From Collinsella aerofaciens (lineage in GTDB: Bacteria; Actinomycetota; Coriobacteriia; Coriobacteriales; Coriobacteriaceae): 64,000 nt of DNA. Under the pieces are notes generated by a model, which saw only the letters and a program-made list of their open reading frames with translations, was not told the origin of the DNA and made no database searches. The stretch is from NCBI RefSeq assembly GCF_902364355.1, contig NZ_CABJDK010000008.1, positions 7,211 through 71,210 on the forward strand. The letters run 5' to 3'. The translations under genes were made by a program, and so were the position numbers. Of the stretch, positions 1 through 9,200 are shown piece after piece. Within the stretch, counting starts at the first letter, position 1. Each line of letters begins with the position of its first letter.

Positions 1-19
1 CCCTCGCCACGCTCCGCTA

Positions 20-42
20 CAAACAGGCCACAGGCCTGTTTG
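20..42. repeat. perfect palindrome with 10-bp arms
   Basis: The sequence CAAACAGGCC is followed by a 3-base loop and its exact complement. It lies beyond the terminator that follows the tRNA gene. Its role is unknown; it may belong to a transcript or repeat that continues to the left of the window. Confidence 0.5.
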
Positions 43-77
43 CTTAACGCTTCGCGCGCTCACGCGAGTTCGGCACG

Positions 78-100
78 AAAAAGGGGGCCGCAACCCCCTT
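78..100 (-). terminator. rho-independent terminator after tRNA-Leu
   Basis: On the minus strand a 7-bp stem (AAGGGGG / CCCCCTT, loop CCGCAA as written on the plus strand) is followed by a run of T. It lies about 20 bases beyond the CCA end of the tRNA gene, so it probably ends the tRNA transcript. Confidence 0.7.
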
Positions 101-119
101 GAACGCTCGCTTGCATGAA

Positions 120-206
120 TGGTGCCCGAGGCGAGACTCGAACTCGCACGTTGTTGCCAACGGTGGATTTTGAGTCCACTGCGTCTGCCAATTCCGCCAC
201 TCGGGC
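120..206 (-). tRNA. tRNA-Leu (anticodon CAA)
   Basis: The reverse complement folds as a class II tRNA of 87 nt including an encoded CCA. The acceptor stem is GCCCGAG/CTCGGGC. The anticodon stem is GTGGA/TCCAC around the loop CTCAAAA, which gives anticodon CAA (reads UUG). A variable arm and a GTTCGAGTC T-loop are present, and the discriminator base is A. It starts 39 bases after the stop codon of the upstream transglutaminase-like gene on the same strand, so it may be read from that transcript, from its own promoter, or both. Confidence 0.95.
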
Positions 207-245
207 ACGCAATGCGTGAGTTAGTTTATCACAGCTTTCTACCGA

Positions 246-1679
246 TTAGTCCGAAAATGGAACTTCGAGCATTTCGATGAGTTCGACCGTGCGGAGCATC
301 TCGCGCCAACGGCATCCGCGACCGTCGACCGAAGCCTCACCCATCTGGTTATCGTAAGGGTCCTCGCGCATGCCGTCGAAAGAGGGCTCAAACTCTGCCT
401 GGAATCGATTGTTGGCCACCATACGCCACGGGTCGAGATTGCCAAAGTAGTGACGGCGGCGCCACTCCTCCCCCATCCTGCGAGCAGAAGATCCAAATGA
501 CACGTCGGCGTTGAGCCAACCGGTCTGCGGCGTATAGAACTCTGCCCAGTCGTGCGACCCCACCGAATCGGGCGCAACATACAGGCCGCTCTGCCAACGG
601 GCAGGCACGCCCGCGATACGGCACATGGTGATAAACGTGAGCGCCATAACGCCGCAATCGCCGCGGAGCGAATGCGCGCAGTCATCGGCAATAGATCCCA
701 AAAGCAAGTACGGCGGCTGATAGCGATAGTCGATATGCTGCGTCAGGTAATCATAGATAGCACGGGCGCGATCGAGCGGATCCTCGAGTCCGTCAACAAC
801 ACTGGCCGTCAGCTGCTGCAGATACGGCGTAAATGCAATGTGCGGACGGTCCTCGGAAATATCCTCGGGCAGAGGCGCGTCCATACGCGGGTGAACCGGA
901 AGTGTGCCACCGTAGACATCACAATAAGCAGCATCGATGTGATAACGATAGGTCACCGAAAATAAGTGCTCGCTCGAGGAAGACCACGAGGCGGTACGCG
1001 CCGAAGCATTCGCGGGAGCAACAGCGCCCTCCGGCGTCATGTCGAGAATCTCGACCCGAGACTGCTGACGGCAGGCAGCCGCGACGGGAAGCCAAGCGCA
1101 AACGGTCTCCCCTTCCAGAGCGCCGGGGACAGACACGGACGCTTTAAGCGTAATGACGCGAGCCAATCCGTTTTGCGACTCCATCTCCTTGAGCATCTCG
1201 TTGCGCAGTGCTACTCCGTCCGTAGAATCGGGCCGCATGCCGGGAACCTCTTTGGGATATACGCGAAGCGAATCGAGGAAGTTGTCGAGAACGAACAGTT
1301 CGCCATCGATAAAGCGCCAGTCAATACGCTTACGATTAATCAGGTCATCAAACTGCTCTTCGGTAAACTCTGGCCACTCCTCGCGAATCATCGCAATAGC
1401 CTGATCGCGCGACACCGAAAAATGAAGCGGCGTCTCGAGCATGCGATACCGCTCGGCACGAACACAAGCAGCCAGCGAAGGCTCGGGGTTCTGCTCCAAA
1501 AGGCGATCGCAGGCAGCAACAGCCTGCGTCAAATACCCCGCATCCTTAAGACGAAGAATCTCGGGCGGTAGCCCAATATCGAGATGGCGAAAATCATCAC
1601 AGCAGACATCAACAGAGCAACCAACAGGACCTTCGTCAATAACCTTCCCATCCGAAGGCAGCACATTAATAACAGCCAT
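246..1679 (-). CDS. transglutaminase-like (papain-like fold) domain protein
   Basis: A 477-residue protein. The C-terminal half contains a transglutaminase core: RGDCGVMALTF carries the presumed catalytic Cys, GSHDWAEFY the His and WLNADVSFG the Asp, in the order expected of bacterial transglutaminase-like proteases. No signal peptide or membrane segment is visible, so it is probably cytoplasmic. The N-terminal half (about 200 residues) is not recognised. Substrate is unknown. I chose the ATG at 1679 because GGAG lies 7 bases upstream; a GTG at 1697 in the same frame would add six residues. It is followed by the tRNA-Leu gene. Confidence 0.75.
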   Translation of the reverse strand: MAVINVLPSDGKVIDEGPVGCSVDVCCDDFRHLDIGLPPEILRLKDAGYLTQAVAACDRLLEQNPEPSLAACVRAERYRMLETPLHFSVSRDQAIAMIREEWPEFTEEQFDDLINRKRIDWRFIDGELFVLDNFLDSLRVYPKEVPGMRPDSTDGVALRNEMLKEMESQNGLARVITLKASVSVPGALEGETVCAWLPVAAACRQQSRVEILDMTPEGAVAPANASARTASWSSSSEHLFSVTYRYHIDAAYCDVYGGTLPVHPRMDAPLPEDISEDRPHIAFTPYLQQLTASVVDGLEDPLDRARAIYDYLTQHIDYRYQPPYLLLGSIADDCAHSLRGDCGVMALTFITMCRIAGVPARWQSGLYVAPDSVGSHDWAEFYTPQTGWLNADVSFGSSARRMGEEWRRRHYFGNLDPWRMVANNRFQAEFEPSFDGMREDPYDNQMGEASVDGRGCRWREMLRTVELIEMLEVPFSD

Positions 1680-1796
1680 ACCAAAACTCCAAGTCACTAG
1701 AACGCTTGAAGCCCATTGTAGCGAGATAAAAAGAAAGCCCCAACAAGGGAGCCATCAACACCGCTGAACGGTAACCATATAACTAAAATCAGACCA

Positions 1797-1971
1797 GTAA
1801 CCCTGTAGCAAGTTAACAAAGGAGGCCCCGTTTCCCCGGAGCTGTTTCCGTCGCGCGACTTCTGGCAAAGCCAGTAGCCATCTTAATTCAGCCTCGTAAC
1901 CCTGCGGCGTTAAACGAAGGAAGCCCCGTCCCCCGGAGCTGTTTTCTTGGCGCGACTTCTGGCAAAGCCAG
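1797..1971. repeat. two diverged direct copies of a ~77-base unit
   Basis: Copy one is at 1797-1874 and copy two at 1896-1971. They share GTAACCCTG, a GGAGGCCCCG/GGAAGCCCCG block, CCCCGGAGCTGTTT and GCGACTTCTGGCAAAGCCAG. The last shared block also contains the short palindrome CTGGC/GCCAG. The copies are separated by about 20 bases. This looks like a duplicated intergenic element rather than coding sequence. Confidence 0.75.
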
Positions 1972-2010
1972 GTGAGCGCAAAGGAAACAGTGTAGGGGGA
2001 CGGGGCTTCC
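1919..2010 (-). terminator. large hairpin downstream of fba
   Basis: The arms 1919-1944 and 1985-2010 are near-perfect reverse complements (GGAAGCCCCGTCCCCC against GGGGGACGGGGCTTCC, extended by CTGTTT/AAACAG). It starts 20 bases after the fba stop codon, so it probably ends or stabilises the fba transcript, although no T-run follows. Its left arm lies inside the second copy of the direct repeat. Confidence 0.5.
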
Positions 2011-2030
2011 GGCGGGAAGTTTAGCGACGC

Positions 2031-2897
2031 TTACGCCTTGTTGACGGAGCCAAACTCCTCCATGAGCTCCTTGGTGCGGGCAACGATGTTGTCGCGACCA
2101 GGCTTGAGGAGCTTGCGGGGGTCAAAGCCCTTGCCCTGCTGATCCTTGCCAGCCTCGATGTACTCGCGGACGCCCTTGGCGAAGACGAGCTGCAGGTCGG
2201 TGTTGACGTTGATCTTGGAGATGCCCAGGGAGATGGCCTTCTTGATCTGATCCTCGGGGATGCCGGTGCCACCGTGCAGAACGAGGGGCAGGTCACCGGT
2301 CTGGGCCTTAATCTCGCCCAGACGCTCGAAGGAAAGACCAGCCCAGTCGGCGGGGTACACGCCGTGGATGTTGCCGATGCCGCAGGCGAGGAAGTCGACA
2401 CCCAGGTCAGCGATCTGCTTGCACTCAGCAGGATCAGCGAGCTCGCCGCTGGAGGTCACGCCGTCCTCGGTGCCGCCGATGCCGCCGACCTCGGCCTCGA
2501 TGGACATGCCCTTGGAGTGGGCAAGCTCAACGAGCTCCTTGGTGCGGTCGAGGTTAAGCTGGAAGGTCTCCTCGTGAGAGCCGTCATACATGATGGACGT
2601 GAAGCCGGCCTCGATGCACTTGAAGCAGTCCTCGTAAGAACCGTGATCGAGGTGAAGGGCGACGGGAACGGTAACGCCCGTGGCCTCGACGGCAGCCTTG
2701 ACCATGTCGGCGCAGACCTTGAAACCGCCCATCCACTTAGCGGCACCAGCGGTGCACTGAAGGATCAGCGGAGACTTGGCCTCCTCGGCGGCCTGGAGAA
2801 TAGCCAGGGTCCACTCGAGGTTGTTGGTGTTGAAGGCACCGAGACCGTACTTGCCGGCCTCGGCCTTCTTGAGCATGTCTGCTGCGTTGACGAGCAT
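2031..2897 (-). CDS. fba: class II fructose-bisphosphate aldolase
   Basis: A 288-residue protein of normal length for the short class II aldolases (FbaA/GatY type). It splits fructose 1,6-bisphosphate to glyceraldehyde 3-phosphate and dihydroxyacetone phosphate in glycolysis. Zinc-binding and catalytic signatures are visible: VALHLDHGSYEDC, SIMYDGSHEETF, EAEVGGIGGTEDG and LVLHGGTGIPEDQI. The ATG at 2897 is preceded by AGGAGGTTTCTTTT, which decides the start against longer in-frame possibilities. It is transcribed alone, with a gap of about 190 bases from the upstream MBL-fold gene and a large hairpin behind it. FBP aldolase is preferred; a tagatose-bisphosphate aldolase cannot be ruled out from motifs alone. 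Confidence 0.93.
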   Translation of the reverse strand: MLVNAADMLKKAEAGKYGLGAFNTNNLEWTLAILQAAEEAKSPLILQCTAGAAKWMGGFKVCADMVKAAVEATGVTVPVALHLDHGSYEDCFKCIEAGFTSIMYDGSHEETFQLNLDRTKELVELAHSKGMSIEAEVGGIGGTEDGVTSSGELADPAECKQIADLGVDFLACGIGNIHGVYPADWAGLSFERLGEIKAQTGDLPLVLHGGTGIPEDQIKKAISLGISKINVNTDLQLVFAKGVREYIEAGKDQQGKGFDPRKLLKPGRDNIVARTKELMEEFGSVNKA

Positions 2898-3091
2898 AAA
2901 AGAAACCTCCTGTAAGGTTGCTCCGATAACGCCTGAGATTTTACCACGGCGCACCCGAGCATAAACGTTCGTTTGTTCACGAATATCGTCCAAACAGACT
3001 TTTTTGACCGTTTGCCCTACGGAATCGGCCCGTTGGGGAAAAATAGCTTGACGTTTGGACGCTTCTCGTGCTTCAAAAGCCGACTATTAAG

Positions 3092-3775
3092 CTACATCTG
3101 CATGAAAGGGTTCTGCATGAGCTCGCGTGCCATGGTGGTCGAATCGCCATGGCCGGTTAGGCAAACGGTATCGGGTGGGAGAAGCCGGGCGAGCTTGGAG
3201 AGCGAGCGCAGAATCGCTGCCTCGTCGCCACCGGCAAGATCGGTGCGGCCGTGGCTGCCCGGGAATAGCGTGTCGCCCACAAAGGCAATGTTCCCCTGCT
3301 CGGTGGCAGCAAACAAGACGATACCGCCCGGCGTATGCCCGGGTGTCTCGATGACCTGCAGGCAGATATCGCCCACCTCGATAGCATCGCCCTCGGCGAG
3401 CAGGCGCGTCGGCTCACCCGGATCGGGCGTCTCGATACCCCACATGGCGCGCTGCTCCTCGATATTTGCGCGAGGTACCGTCACGTCCTTAGCGCACAAC
3501 TCATATAATGCGCCGTTACCAATGACAGCTCGAACCCCGGCAACACCACCAACATGGTCGGCATGGCCATGAGTGCATACGGCGCCAAGCACGCGTACGC
3601 CGGGATGCTCGGCTCGAATATGCTCCACCAGGCGCTCGCCTTCCCATGCGGGGTCGATAATCACGCACTCATTGTCCGAAATAACAGCATAGCTATTGGT
3701 CTGAATGGGACCGTTTACGAGCGTCTCGATCTCGACCGATCCCTTGGGAGTTAAATCCAAGGGCACAGCACTCAT
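3092..3775 (-). CDS. MBL-fold metallo-hydrolase (glyoxalase II-like)
   Basis: A 227-residue protein with the metallo-beta-lactamase metal motif THGHADHVGG, a further His in TPGHTPGGI, an Asp in AFVGDTLFPGSHGRTDL and a last His in LTGHGDST. This matches the short YcbL/GloB-like hydroxyacylglutathione hydrolase family, which is soluble and binds two metal ions. The physiological thioester substrate is not known, and anaerobic Coriobacteriia usually lack glutathione. The ATG at 3775 has GAGGAGAGGGA upstream. A terminator separates it from the rel gene, so it is probably an independent unit. Confidence 0.85.
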   Translation of the reverse strand: MSAVPLDLTPKGSVEIETLVNGPIQTNSYAVISDNECVIIDPAWEGERLVEHIRAEHPGVRVLGAVCTHGHADHVGGVAGVRAVIGNGALYELCAKDVTVPRANIEEQRAMWGIETPDPGEPTRLLAEGDAIEVGDICLQVIETPGHTPGGIVLFAATEQGNIAFVGDTLFPGSHGRTDLAGGDEAAILRSLSKLARLLPPDTVCLTGHGDSTTMARELMQNPFMQM

Positions 3776-3795
3776 GTCCCTCTCCTCTCTATAAA

Positions 3796-3823
3796 ACTCG
3801 AGGCATCAAACGATGCCTCGAGT
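3796..3823 (-). terminator. rho-independent terminator after rel
   Basis: A perfect 12-bp stem (ACTCGAGGCATC and its complement) with a 4-base loop is followed on the minus strand by TTTTAT. It lies 37 bases beyond the rel stop codon and just upstream of the MBL-fold gene. Confidence 0.8.
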
Positions 3824-3859
3824 GTAGCGAATATCGATAATGTGACACGTTCGTCGCAA

Positions 3860-6220
3860 CTAAACGCGGCGCTTAAGCTGAGCCCCACCCTCACCAGGCA
3901 TCAAACGGCGTGCGTCATAGACCGAGTCAACGCTGCTGATAGAGGCCAGCAGCGGATCCAGACCACTCGCGTCCGAGATCTCGACCATAAAGCGCAGGGT
4001 TGCAATGCCCTCGCGGTTGGTCGACGTGGCGGCGGAAAGGATATTGCCGCCCGCATCGCCAATGGCAATGGTGACATCCTTGAGCAGGCCCATGCGGTCC
4101 AGGCACTCGACCACGATCTCGACCTGGAAGAGGGTGTCGGCAGCGCCGTCCCACTCTACTTCGATCATGCGCTCGGGATGCTCCATAAGACCCTTGACGT
4201 TGGGGCAATTGGCGCGATGCACCGAAACGCCGCGGCCGCGCGTGATGAAACCGACGATGTCGTCGCCCGTCACCGGATTGCAGCAATGCGCCAGACGGAC
4301 CAGCAGGCCGCTGTTGCTCTCGCCCTTGACGATGATACCGTTGCTGGCGCTCTTGCCGCGCTTTTGCGGCTTGCGGTTTGATCCGCGCGCAGGCTGCTTC
4401 ACGACCTCGGCAATAGCCTCGGCCTTGGTGAGCTGTTCCTCGGGCTTGGGATCCAAGATCTGCTCGACTTTGTTGCCCACGGCACGTGGGGCGACTTTAC
4501 CCGCACCAACGGCGGCAAACAGGTCCTCGAGCTGCTTGTAGTTAAACTGCTCGGCCACGGCATTGAGCGCACGCGTGGACCGCGGCGTAGAGATGCCATA
4601 CCCGCGCTTGCGCAGGTCCTTGGCCAGTATATCGCGGCCGGCAGCAGCGTCATCGTCTTTGGTCGCGGCGGCGAAGTAACGGCGGATCTTTGACTTGGCC
4701 GAAGGTGTCTTAACGATCTTGAGCCAATCACGCGACGGCTTGGAACTCTTATTGGTCAGGATTTCAACGCGGTCGCCCGTCTTGATCTCGTGTGTGAGCG
4801 GCGCCACCGCACCGTTGATCTTAGCGCCGACGCAGTGGTTGCCGACCTCGGTGTGAACGGCGTAGGCAAAGTCGAGCGGCGTGGAGCCGGCACGAAGCGC
4901 CATGACCTCGCCCTTGGGCGTAAAGACAAAAATCTCCTGGTCAAACAAGTCGACCTTCAGCGAGTGCAGGTATTCCTTGGCATCGGTGATCTCGTCAGAC
5001 GCCGCCCAGTCGAGTGAGTGCTTGAGCCAGTTAATCTGATCATCCAGACGCTGGGCATCATTGGTCTTTGAGGCAGACGATCCGCCCGACTTCTTATAGA
5101 GCCAGTGGGCGGCAATGCCGTACTCGGCCTGCTCATGCATCTCGTAGGTTCGAATCTGAATCTCGAGCGGACGAGCCGTGGGTCCGATAACCGTCGTGTG
5201 AAGCGATTGGTAGTTATTGACCTTGGGCATGGCGATATAGTCTTTAAAGCGACCGGGCATGGGGTGCCACAGCGTATGCACCGCACCGAGCGTGGAATAG
5301 CAATCGCGCACCGAATGGGTGATGACGCGCAACGCCACCAAGTCATAAATCTCGGAGAATTCCTTGCCCTTGCGCTTCATCTTTTGGTAGATGGACCAAT
5401 AGTGCTTGGAGCGACCGTTGATCTGGAAGCCCTCCAGGCCAATGCGGTTGAGCTCATCGGTGAGCGTCTTGATAGTCTCGGCCAGATAGCGCTCGCGAAC
5501 CTCACGCGACTCTGCCACCATGCGCGCGATGCGCTGGTAGGCATCGGGCTCCAAATAGAAGAAGGACAGATCCTCGAGCTCCCACTTAATAGAGCTCATT
5601 CCCAGGCGGTCGGCCAGGGGCGCATACACGTCCATGGTCTCGCGCGCCTTAAACAGACGGCGGTCCTCGCGCAGGGCCGCCAGCGTACGCATGTTATGCA
5701 GGCGGTCGGCGAGTTTGACGATGATGACGCGGATGTCCTTGGACATGGCGAGGAACATCTTGCGCAGCGTGAGGGCCTGCTTCTCGTCCATGCTGTCGAC
5801 TTCGATGTTGGTGAGCTTGGTCACGCCATCGACGAGCTCGGCCACCGTATCGCCAAACAGGCCGGAAACATCGGTAAGCGAGGTCTCGGTATCCTCGACG
5901 GTATCGTGCAGCAACGCGGCGCACACCACATCGCAGTCCATCTTGAGATCAGCCAGAATGATGGCCACCTCGACGGGATGGTTGATGTACATCTCACCCG
6001 AGCGGCGCTTTTGGTTGCAATGCTTCTCGGCGGCAAAGCAGTAGGCCTGCTCCACCATGGAGAAGTCATCCTCATTCATATATTTGAGGCACAGACGCTC
6101 CAGCTTGTCGTAACTGTCCGCCATAATCTCGGGCGGCAGCTCATCGGCATGCTTATAGTGCTCCATCTCCGAGAACGGCTGGAGGGTGGAATCATGGGCG
6201 GTACGGGCTGCGGCATCCAT
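3860..6220 (-). CDS. rel: bifunctional (p)ppGpp synthetase/hydrolase Rel
   Basis: A 786-residue RelA/SpoT homologue that makes and degrades the stringent-response alarmone. The N-terminal HD hydrolase domain is intact (AALLHDTVEDTET, HD at about 105-106). The synthetase domain follows (GRSKHYWSIYQKMKRKG; FKDYIAMPKVNNYQSLHTT), then a TGS domain (FVFTPKGEVMALRAGSTPLDF), a Cys-containing region (LAHCCNPVTGDDI) and a C-terminal ACT domain. It is full length for the long Rel family. The ATG at 6220 has GGGGA 5 bases upstream. It starts 15 bases after the RecJ-helicase stop codon, so the two are probably cotranscribed. A terminator follows. Confidence 0.95.
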   Translation of the reverse strand: MDAAARTAHDSTLQPFSEMEHYKHADELPPEIMADSYDKLERLCLKYMNEDDFSMVEQAYCFAAEKHCNQKRRSGEMYINHPVEVAIILADLKMDCDVVCAALLHDTVEDTETSLTDVSGLFGDTVAELVDGVTKLTNIEVDSMDEKQALTLRKMFLAMSKDIRVIIVKLADRLHNMRTLAALREDRRLFKARETMDVYAPLADRLGMSSIKWELEDLSFFYLEPDAYQRIARMVAESREVRERYLAETIKTLTDELNRIGLEGFQINGRSKHYWSIYQKMKRKGKEFSEIYDLVALRVITHSVRDCYSTLGAVHTLWHPMPGRFKDYIAMPKVNNYQSLHTTVIGPTARPLEIQIRTYEMHEQAEYGIAAHWLYKKSGGSSASKTNDAQRLDDQINWLKHSLDWAASDEITDAKEYLHSLKVDLFDQEIFVFTPKGEVMALRAGSTPLDFAYAVHTEVGNHCVGAKINGAVAPLTHEIKTGDRVEILTNKSSKPSRDWLKIVKTPSAKSKIRRYFAAATKDDDAAAGRDILAKDLRKRGYGISTPRSTRALNAVAEQFNYKQLEDLFAAVGAGKVAPRAVGNKVEQILDPKPEEQLTKAEAIAEVVKQPARGSNRKPQKRGKSASNGIIVKGESNSGLLVRLAHCCNPVTGDDIVGFITRGRGVSVHRANCPNVKGLMEHPERMIEVEWDGAADTLFQVEIVVECLDRMGLLKDVTIAIGDAGGNILSAATSTNREGIATLRFMVEISDASGLDPLLASISSVDSVYDARRLMPGEGGAQLKRRV

Positions 6221-6235
6221 CGAGGTCCCCTTCCC

Positions 6236-9200
6236 CTAGGCCCGCGGTACGATCGGGCGGTTAACTTTGGCTAGCATATCAGAAGCGCACGAATCGAGCG
6301 CCCAGCTCCGGAAAGCCGAGAACTCCATGCGCGAGCGCAAGCCCTCCAAATAGCGAATTGACCTGCTCAATTGCACGCGGCCAGGGTTTTCGGCCATCGC
6401 GATGCGACGGGTGTCGTCAAACCCCGAAACGCGACAGAAACCAAGCTCTTCGAAGATTCCCAGGCCGCTTTCCACCGAGCGCTCGTCGACCGGCGTGCGC
6501 GCATCGATGGCAAGGCACATCTGCGCGATGTCGATATCGCTCGCGCTAAAGGAATCGTCCCCCGTCTTGCCACGGTTGGATCGCCACATGGTCTGCAGCG
6601 CACGATAGAGCGTGACGAGCTCGTCGCGCTCGGGCGCGTAACAGTCGAGCAGGCGCTCGTTAATGCGGGCGTCGCGCGACGAATAGAGCAGATGGATCAC
6701 AGCGGGCCGGCCATCGCGACCGGCGCGTCCGCTCATCTGGTTGAACTCGATGGCGCCAAACGGCATGTGGTACAGCACGACATGGCGGATATCGGGCAGG
6801 TTGACGCCCTCACCGAAGGCCGAGGTCGAGACGATGCAACTGAGGCTGCCATCTCGAAACGCCTCCTCGACGCGGCGGCGATCGGAACGCGCAAGCCCAG
6901 CGTTATAGAACGCGATATGGGTCGCACAGTCTGGCACGCGCTTGCGCAGCGTCTTGGCAAGCGCCACGGACTGGTCGCGCGAGTTGACGTAGATGACGGT
7001 CTTCTCCCCCGTCGCCACAATCGACACCAGGCGATTTTCGCGGCTTGCAAGGTCGCGATCGTCCTCGAGTTGCAGGTTCTCGCGCACCGTCTCGTCGACC
7101 ACCGTGCGAGTGATCGGCAGCATGCGGGCAAGCTCGGCCACGACCGGAGCCGTCGCGGTGGCCGTCGCAGCCATAACGACCGGGTCGCCCAGAACTTTGA
7201 GGATGTCGGGCATGTCGAGATAGGCGCTGCGGTCGCCGCCCTTGGCAAGACCGGCATGATGCGCCTCATCGATAACGACAAAACCGATGCGCCCCGAACG
7301 CGCAAAGCGATCGCGGTGAATGGACAGGAACTCGGGCGTCGTGAGCACGATGCCGGTGCGGCCCGAAGCCAAGCCGGCAAACACGTCATCGCGCGCCGCC
7401 TCCACGGTCTCGCCGGTCAGCACGCCAACACCAATGCCAAGCGCTGCCATCGTCGACGAGAGGTGATAGGCCTGGTCGGCAACGAGCGCACGCAGCGGAT
7501 AGACAAAGATGCTCGCACGTCCGCGAAGCACCGCCTCACGCGCGGCATGTACATGGAAGATGAGAGACTTGCCGCGGCCCGTTCCCATAACGGCCAAGAC
7601 ACTCTGGTGATCGGCCAAGGCATCGAGCGCCTCAACCTGCGCGCGGTGTGGCTGGCTCGAGCCGATAAAGCTGTGAATGAGCGAGCGCGTGAGCTCGGTA
7701 TAGGAAAGCTGGGCGAGCGTCTCGCGCTTACGCGACTCCAGGCGCAGGCCGGAATCCACCGGCCGCACGCCACGACGAAGCTCGCATGCCGGATCGTCGA
7801 CGCTGGGCAGCGTGGTATCGCGGACCAGAACATCCTTGATCATGAGCTTGGGCTTCACACGCCCCTGCCAATGCTCGGCAACGGCCTCGAACACCAAGTC
7901 GACAGCGCTATCGCAGTTGATGAGCTTATCGATTTGCGGCACGCGGAACATAATGGCCGGCACACTCGCGGCGCCATCGGTCGCCACAAAGCGCATGTGC
8001 TCGCCGGTTTTGCCCACCACGGCGCGGTCGCACATCGTCACGCCCTCGGCAGCCAGCAGCGGCACCTTGTTGCCCTGGCCAAACGGCTCAAGACGGGAGA
8101 TCTGCTCGATGGTCTCGATATTCAGCTCGGAAAGGTCGACGGTGGCGGCGACCTCGTCGGTGTCTTCAAAGTCCTCGGCGGAAAGCTCCGATAGCACGGC
8201 GGAAAGGCGGCGGCGGAACTCATCGAGCTTGGATGCCTCGATGGTCACACCCACCGCACCGGCATGTCCGCCGCGACGAATCAGCAGGTCGGAACAACGC
8301 TCGACGGCGTCAAACAGGTTAACTTTGCCCACCGAGCGACCCGATCCGCGCGCGATACCGTCCTCGATCGAGAACAGCAGCGCCGGCACGTGATAGCGAT
8401 TGGTCAAGCGGCTCGCCACGATGCCTTTGACGCCCTCGTGCCAGCCCTCGCCGCCCACGACGATTGCGCGCCCGCCGTCATAAGTCTCCTCGACCTTCGC
8501 CATGGCATCGCGCGTGAGCTCCGCCTCGATCTCACGGCGTTGGCGATTGATTTCCTCGAGCTCGGCTGCCAGTGCACTTGCTTCGATAGGATCACGGGCA
8601 AGCAGCAGGTCGAGCGCCAGCTTGGGATCAGCCATGCGGCCGGCAGCATTCAGACGAGGGATGAGCGAAAACGACAGGCCGTCGGCCGTAATGGTAGAAA
8701 GGTCGGCCTTGGCAAGTGCGGCAAGCGCGATATAGCCGGGACGGGCCGTCACGCGCATCTGCTGGATGCCCTCGGCGACCAGTGCGCGATTCTCGGGCGT
8801 GAGCGGCATCATGTCGGACACGGTGCCCAGCGCCGCGACCTCGATCAGCGAACGCCAATACGACGGCTTGCCCAAACGCTCGCCCAGGACCTGCACCAGC
8901 TTGAGTGCCACGCCGGCACCGGCAAGCTCGCGCGAGGGGCCCTCGTCCTCGAGCTTGGGGTCGGTCAGGGGCACGCCCTGCGGCACCTGGTCGGAGGGCT
9001 CGTGATGGTCCGTGACCACCAAATCGATCCCCAGGCTCTCCAGATAGGAGACTTCTTCCTTGGCGGCAATACCGTTATCGACGGTCACGATCAGCTGAGG
9101 GCGAGCGAGCTCGTTAACGCGGTCGAGCGCCGCGCGCGAAAGACCGTAGCCCTCGTCAAAGCGATGCGGAATAAACGGCGTGACATCGGCGCCAAACGTG

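Larger units (their letters stand above)
1680..2030. other. gene-free stretch with direct and inverted repeats
   Basis: No coding frame with a ribosome-binding site is visible. The stretch contains two diverged direct copies of a roughly 77-base unit and a large hairpin just after the fba stop codon, both listed separately. The promoter of the transglutaminase-like gene should lie at its left end. Confidence 0.6.

Noticed and set aside
1..119. Another tRNA or small RNA gene at the left edge
   Set aside because: A palindrome is present, but no tRNA-like fold or other RNA signature can be supported from the few bases available.
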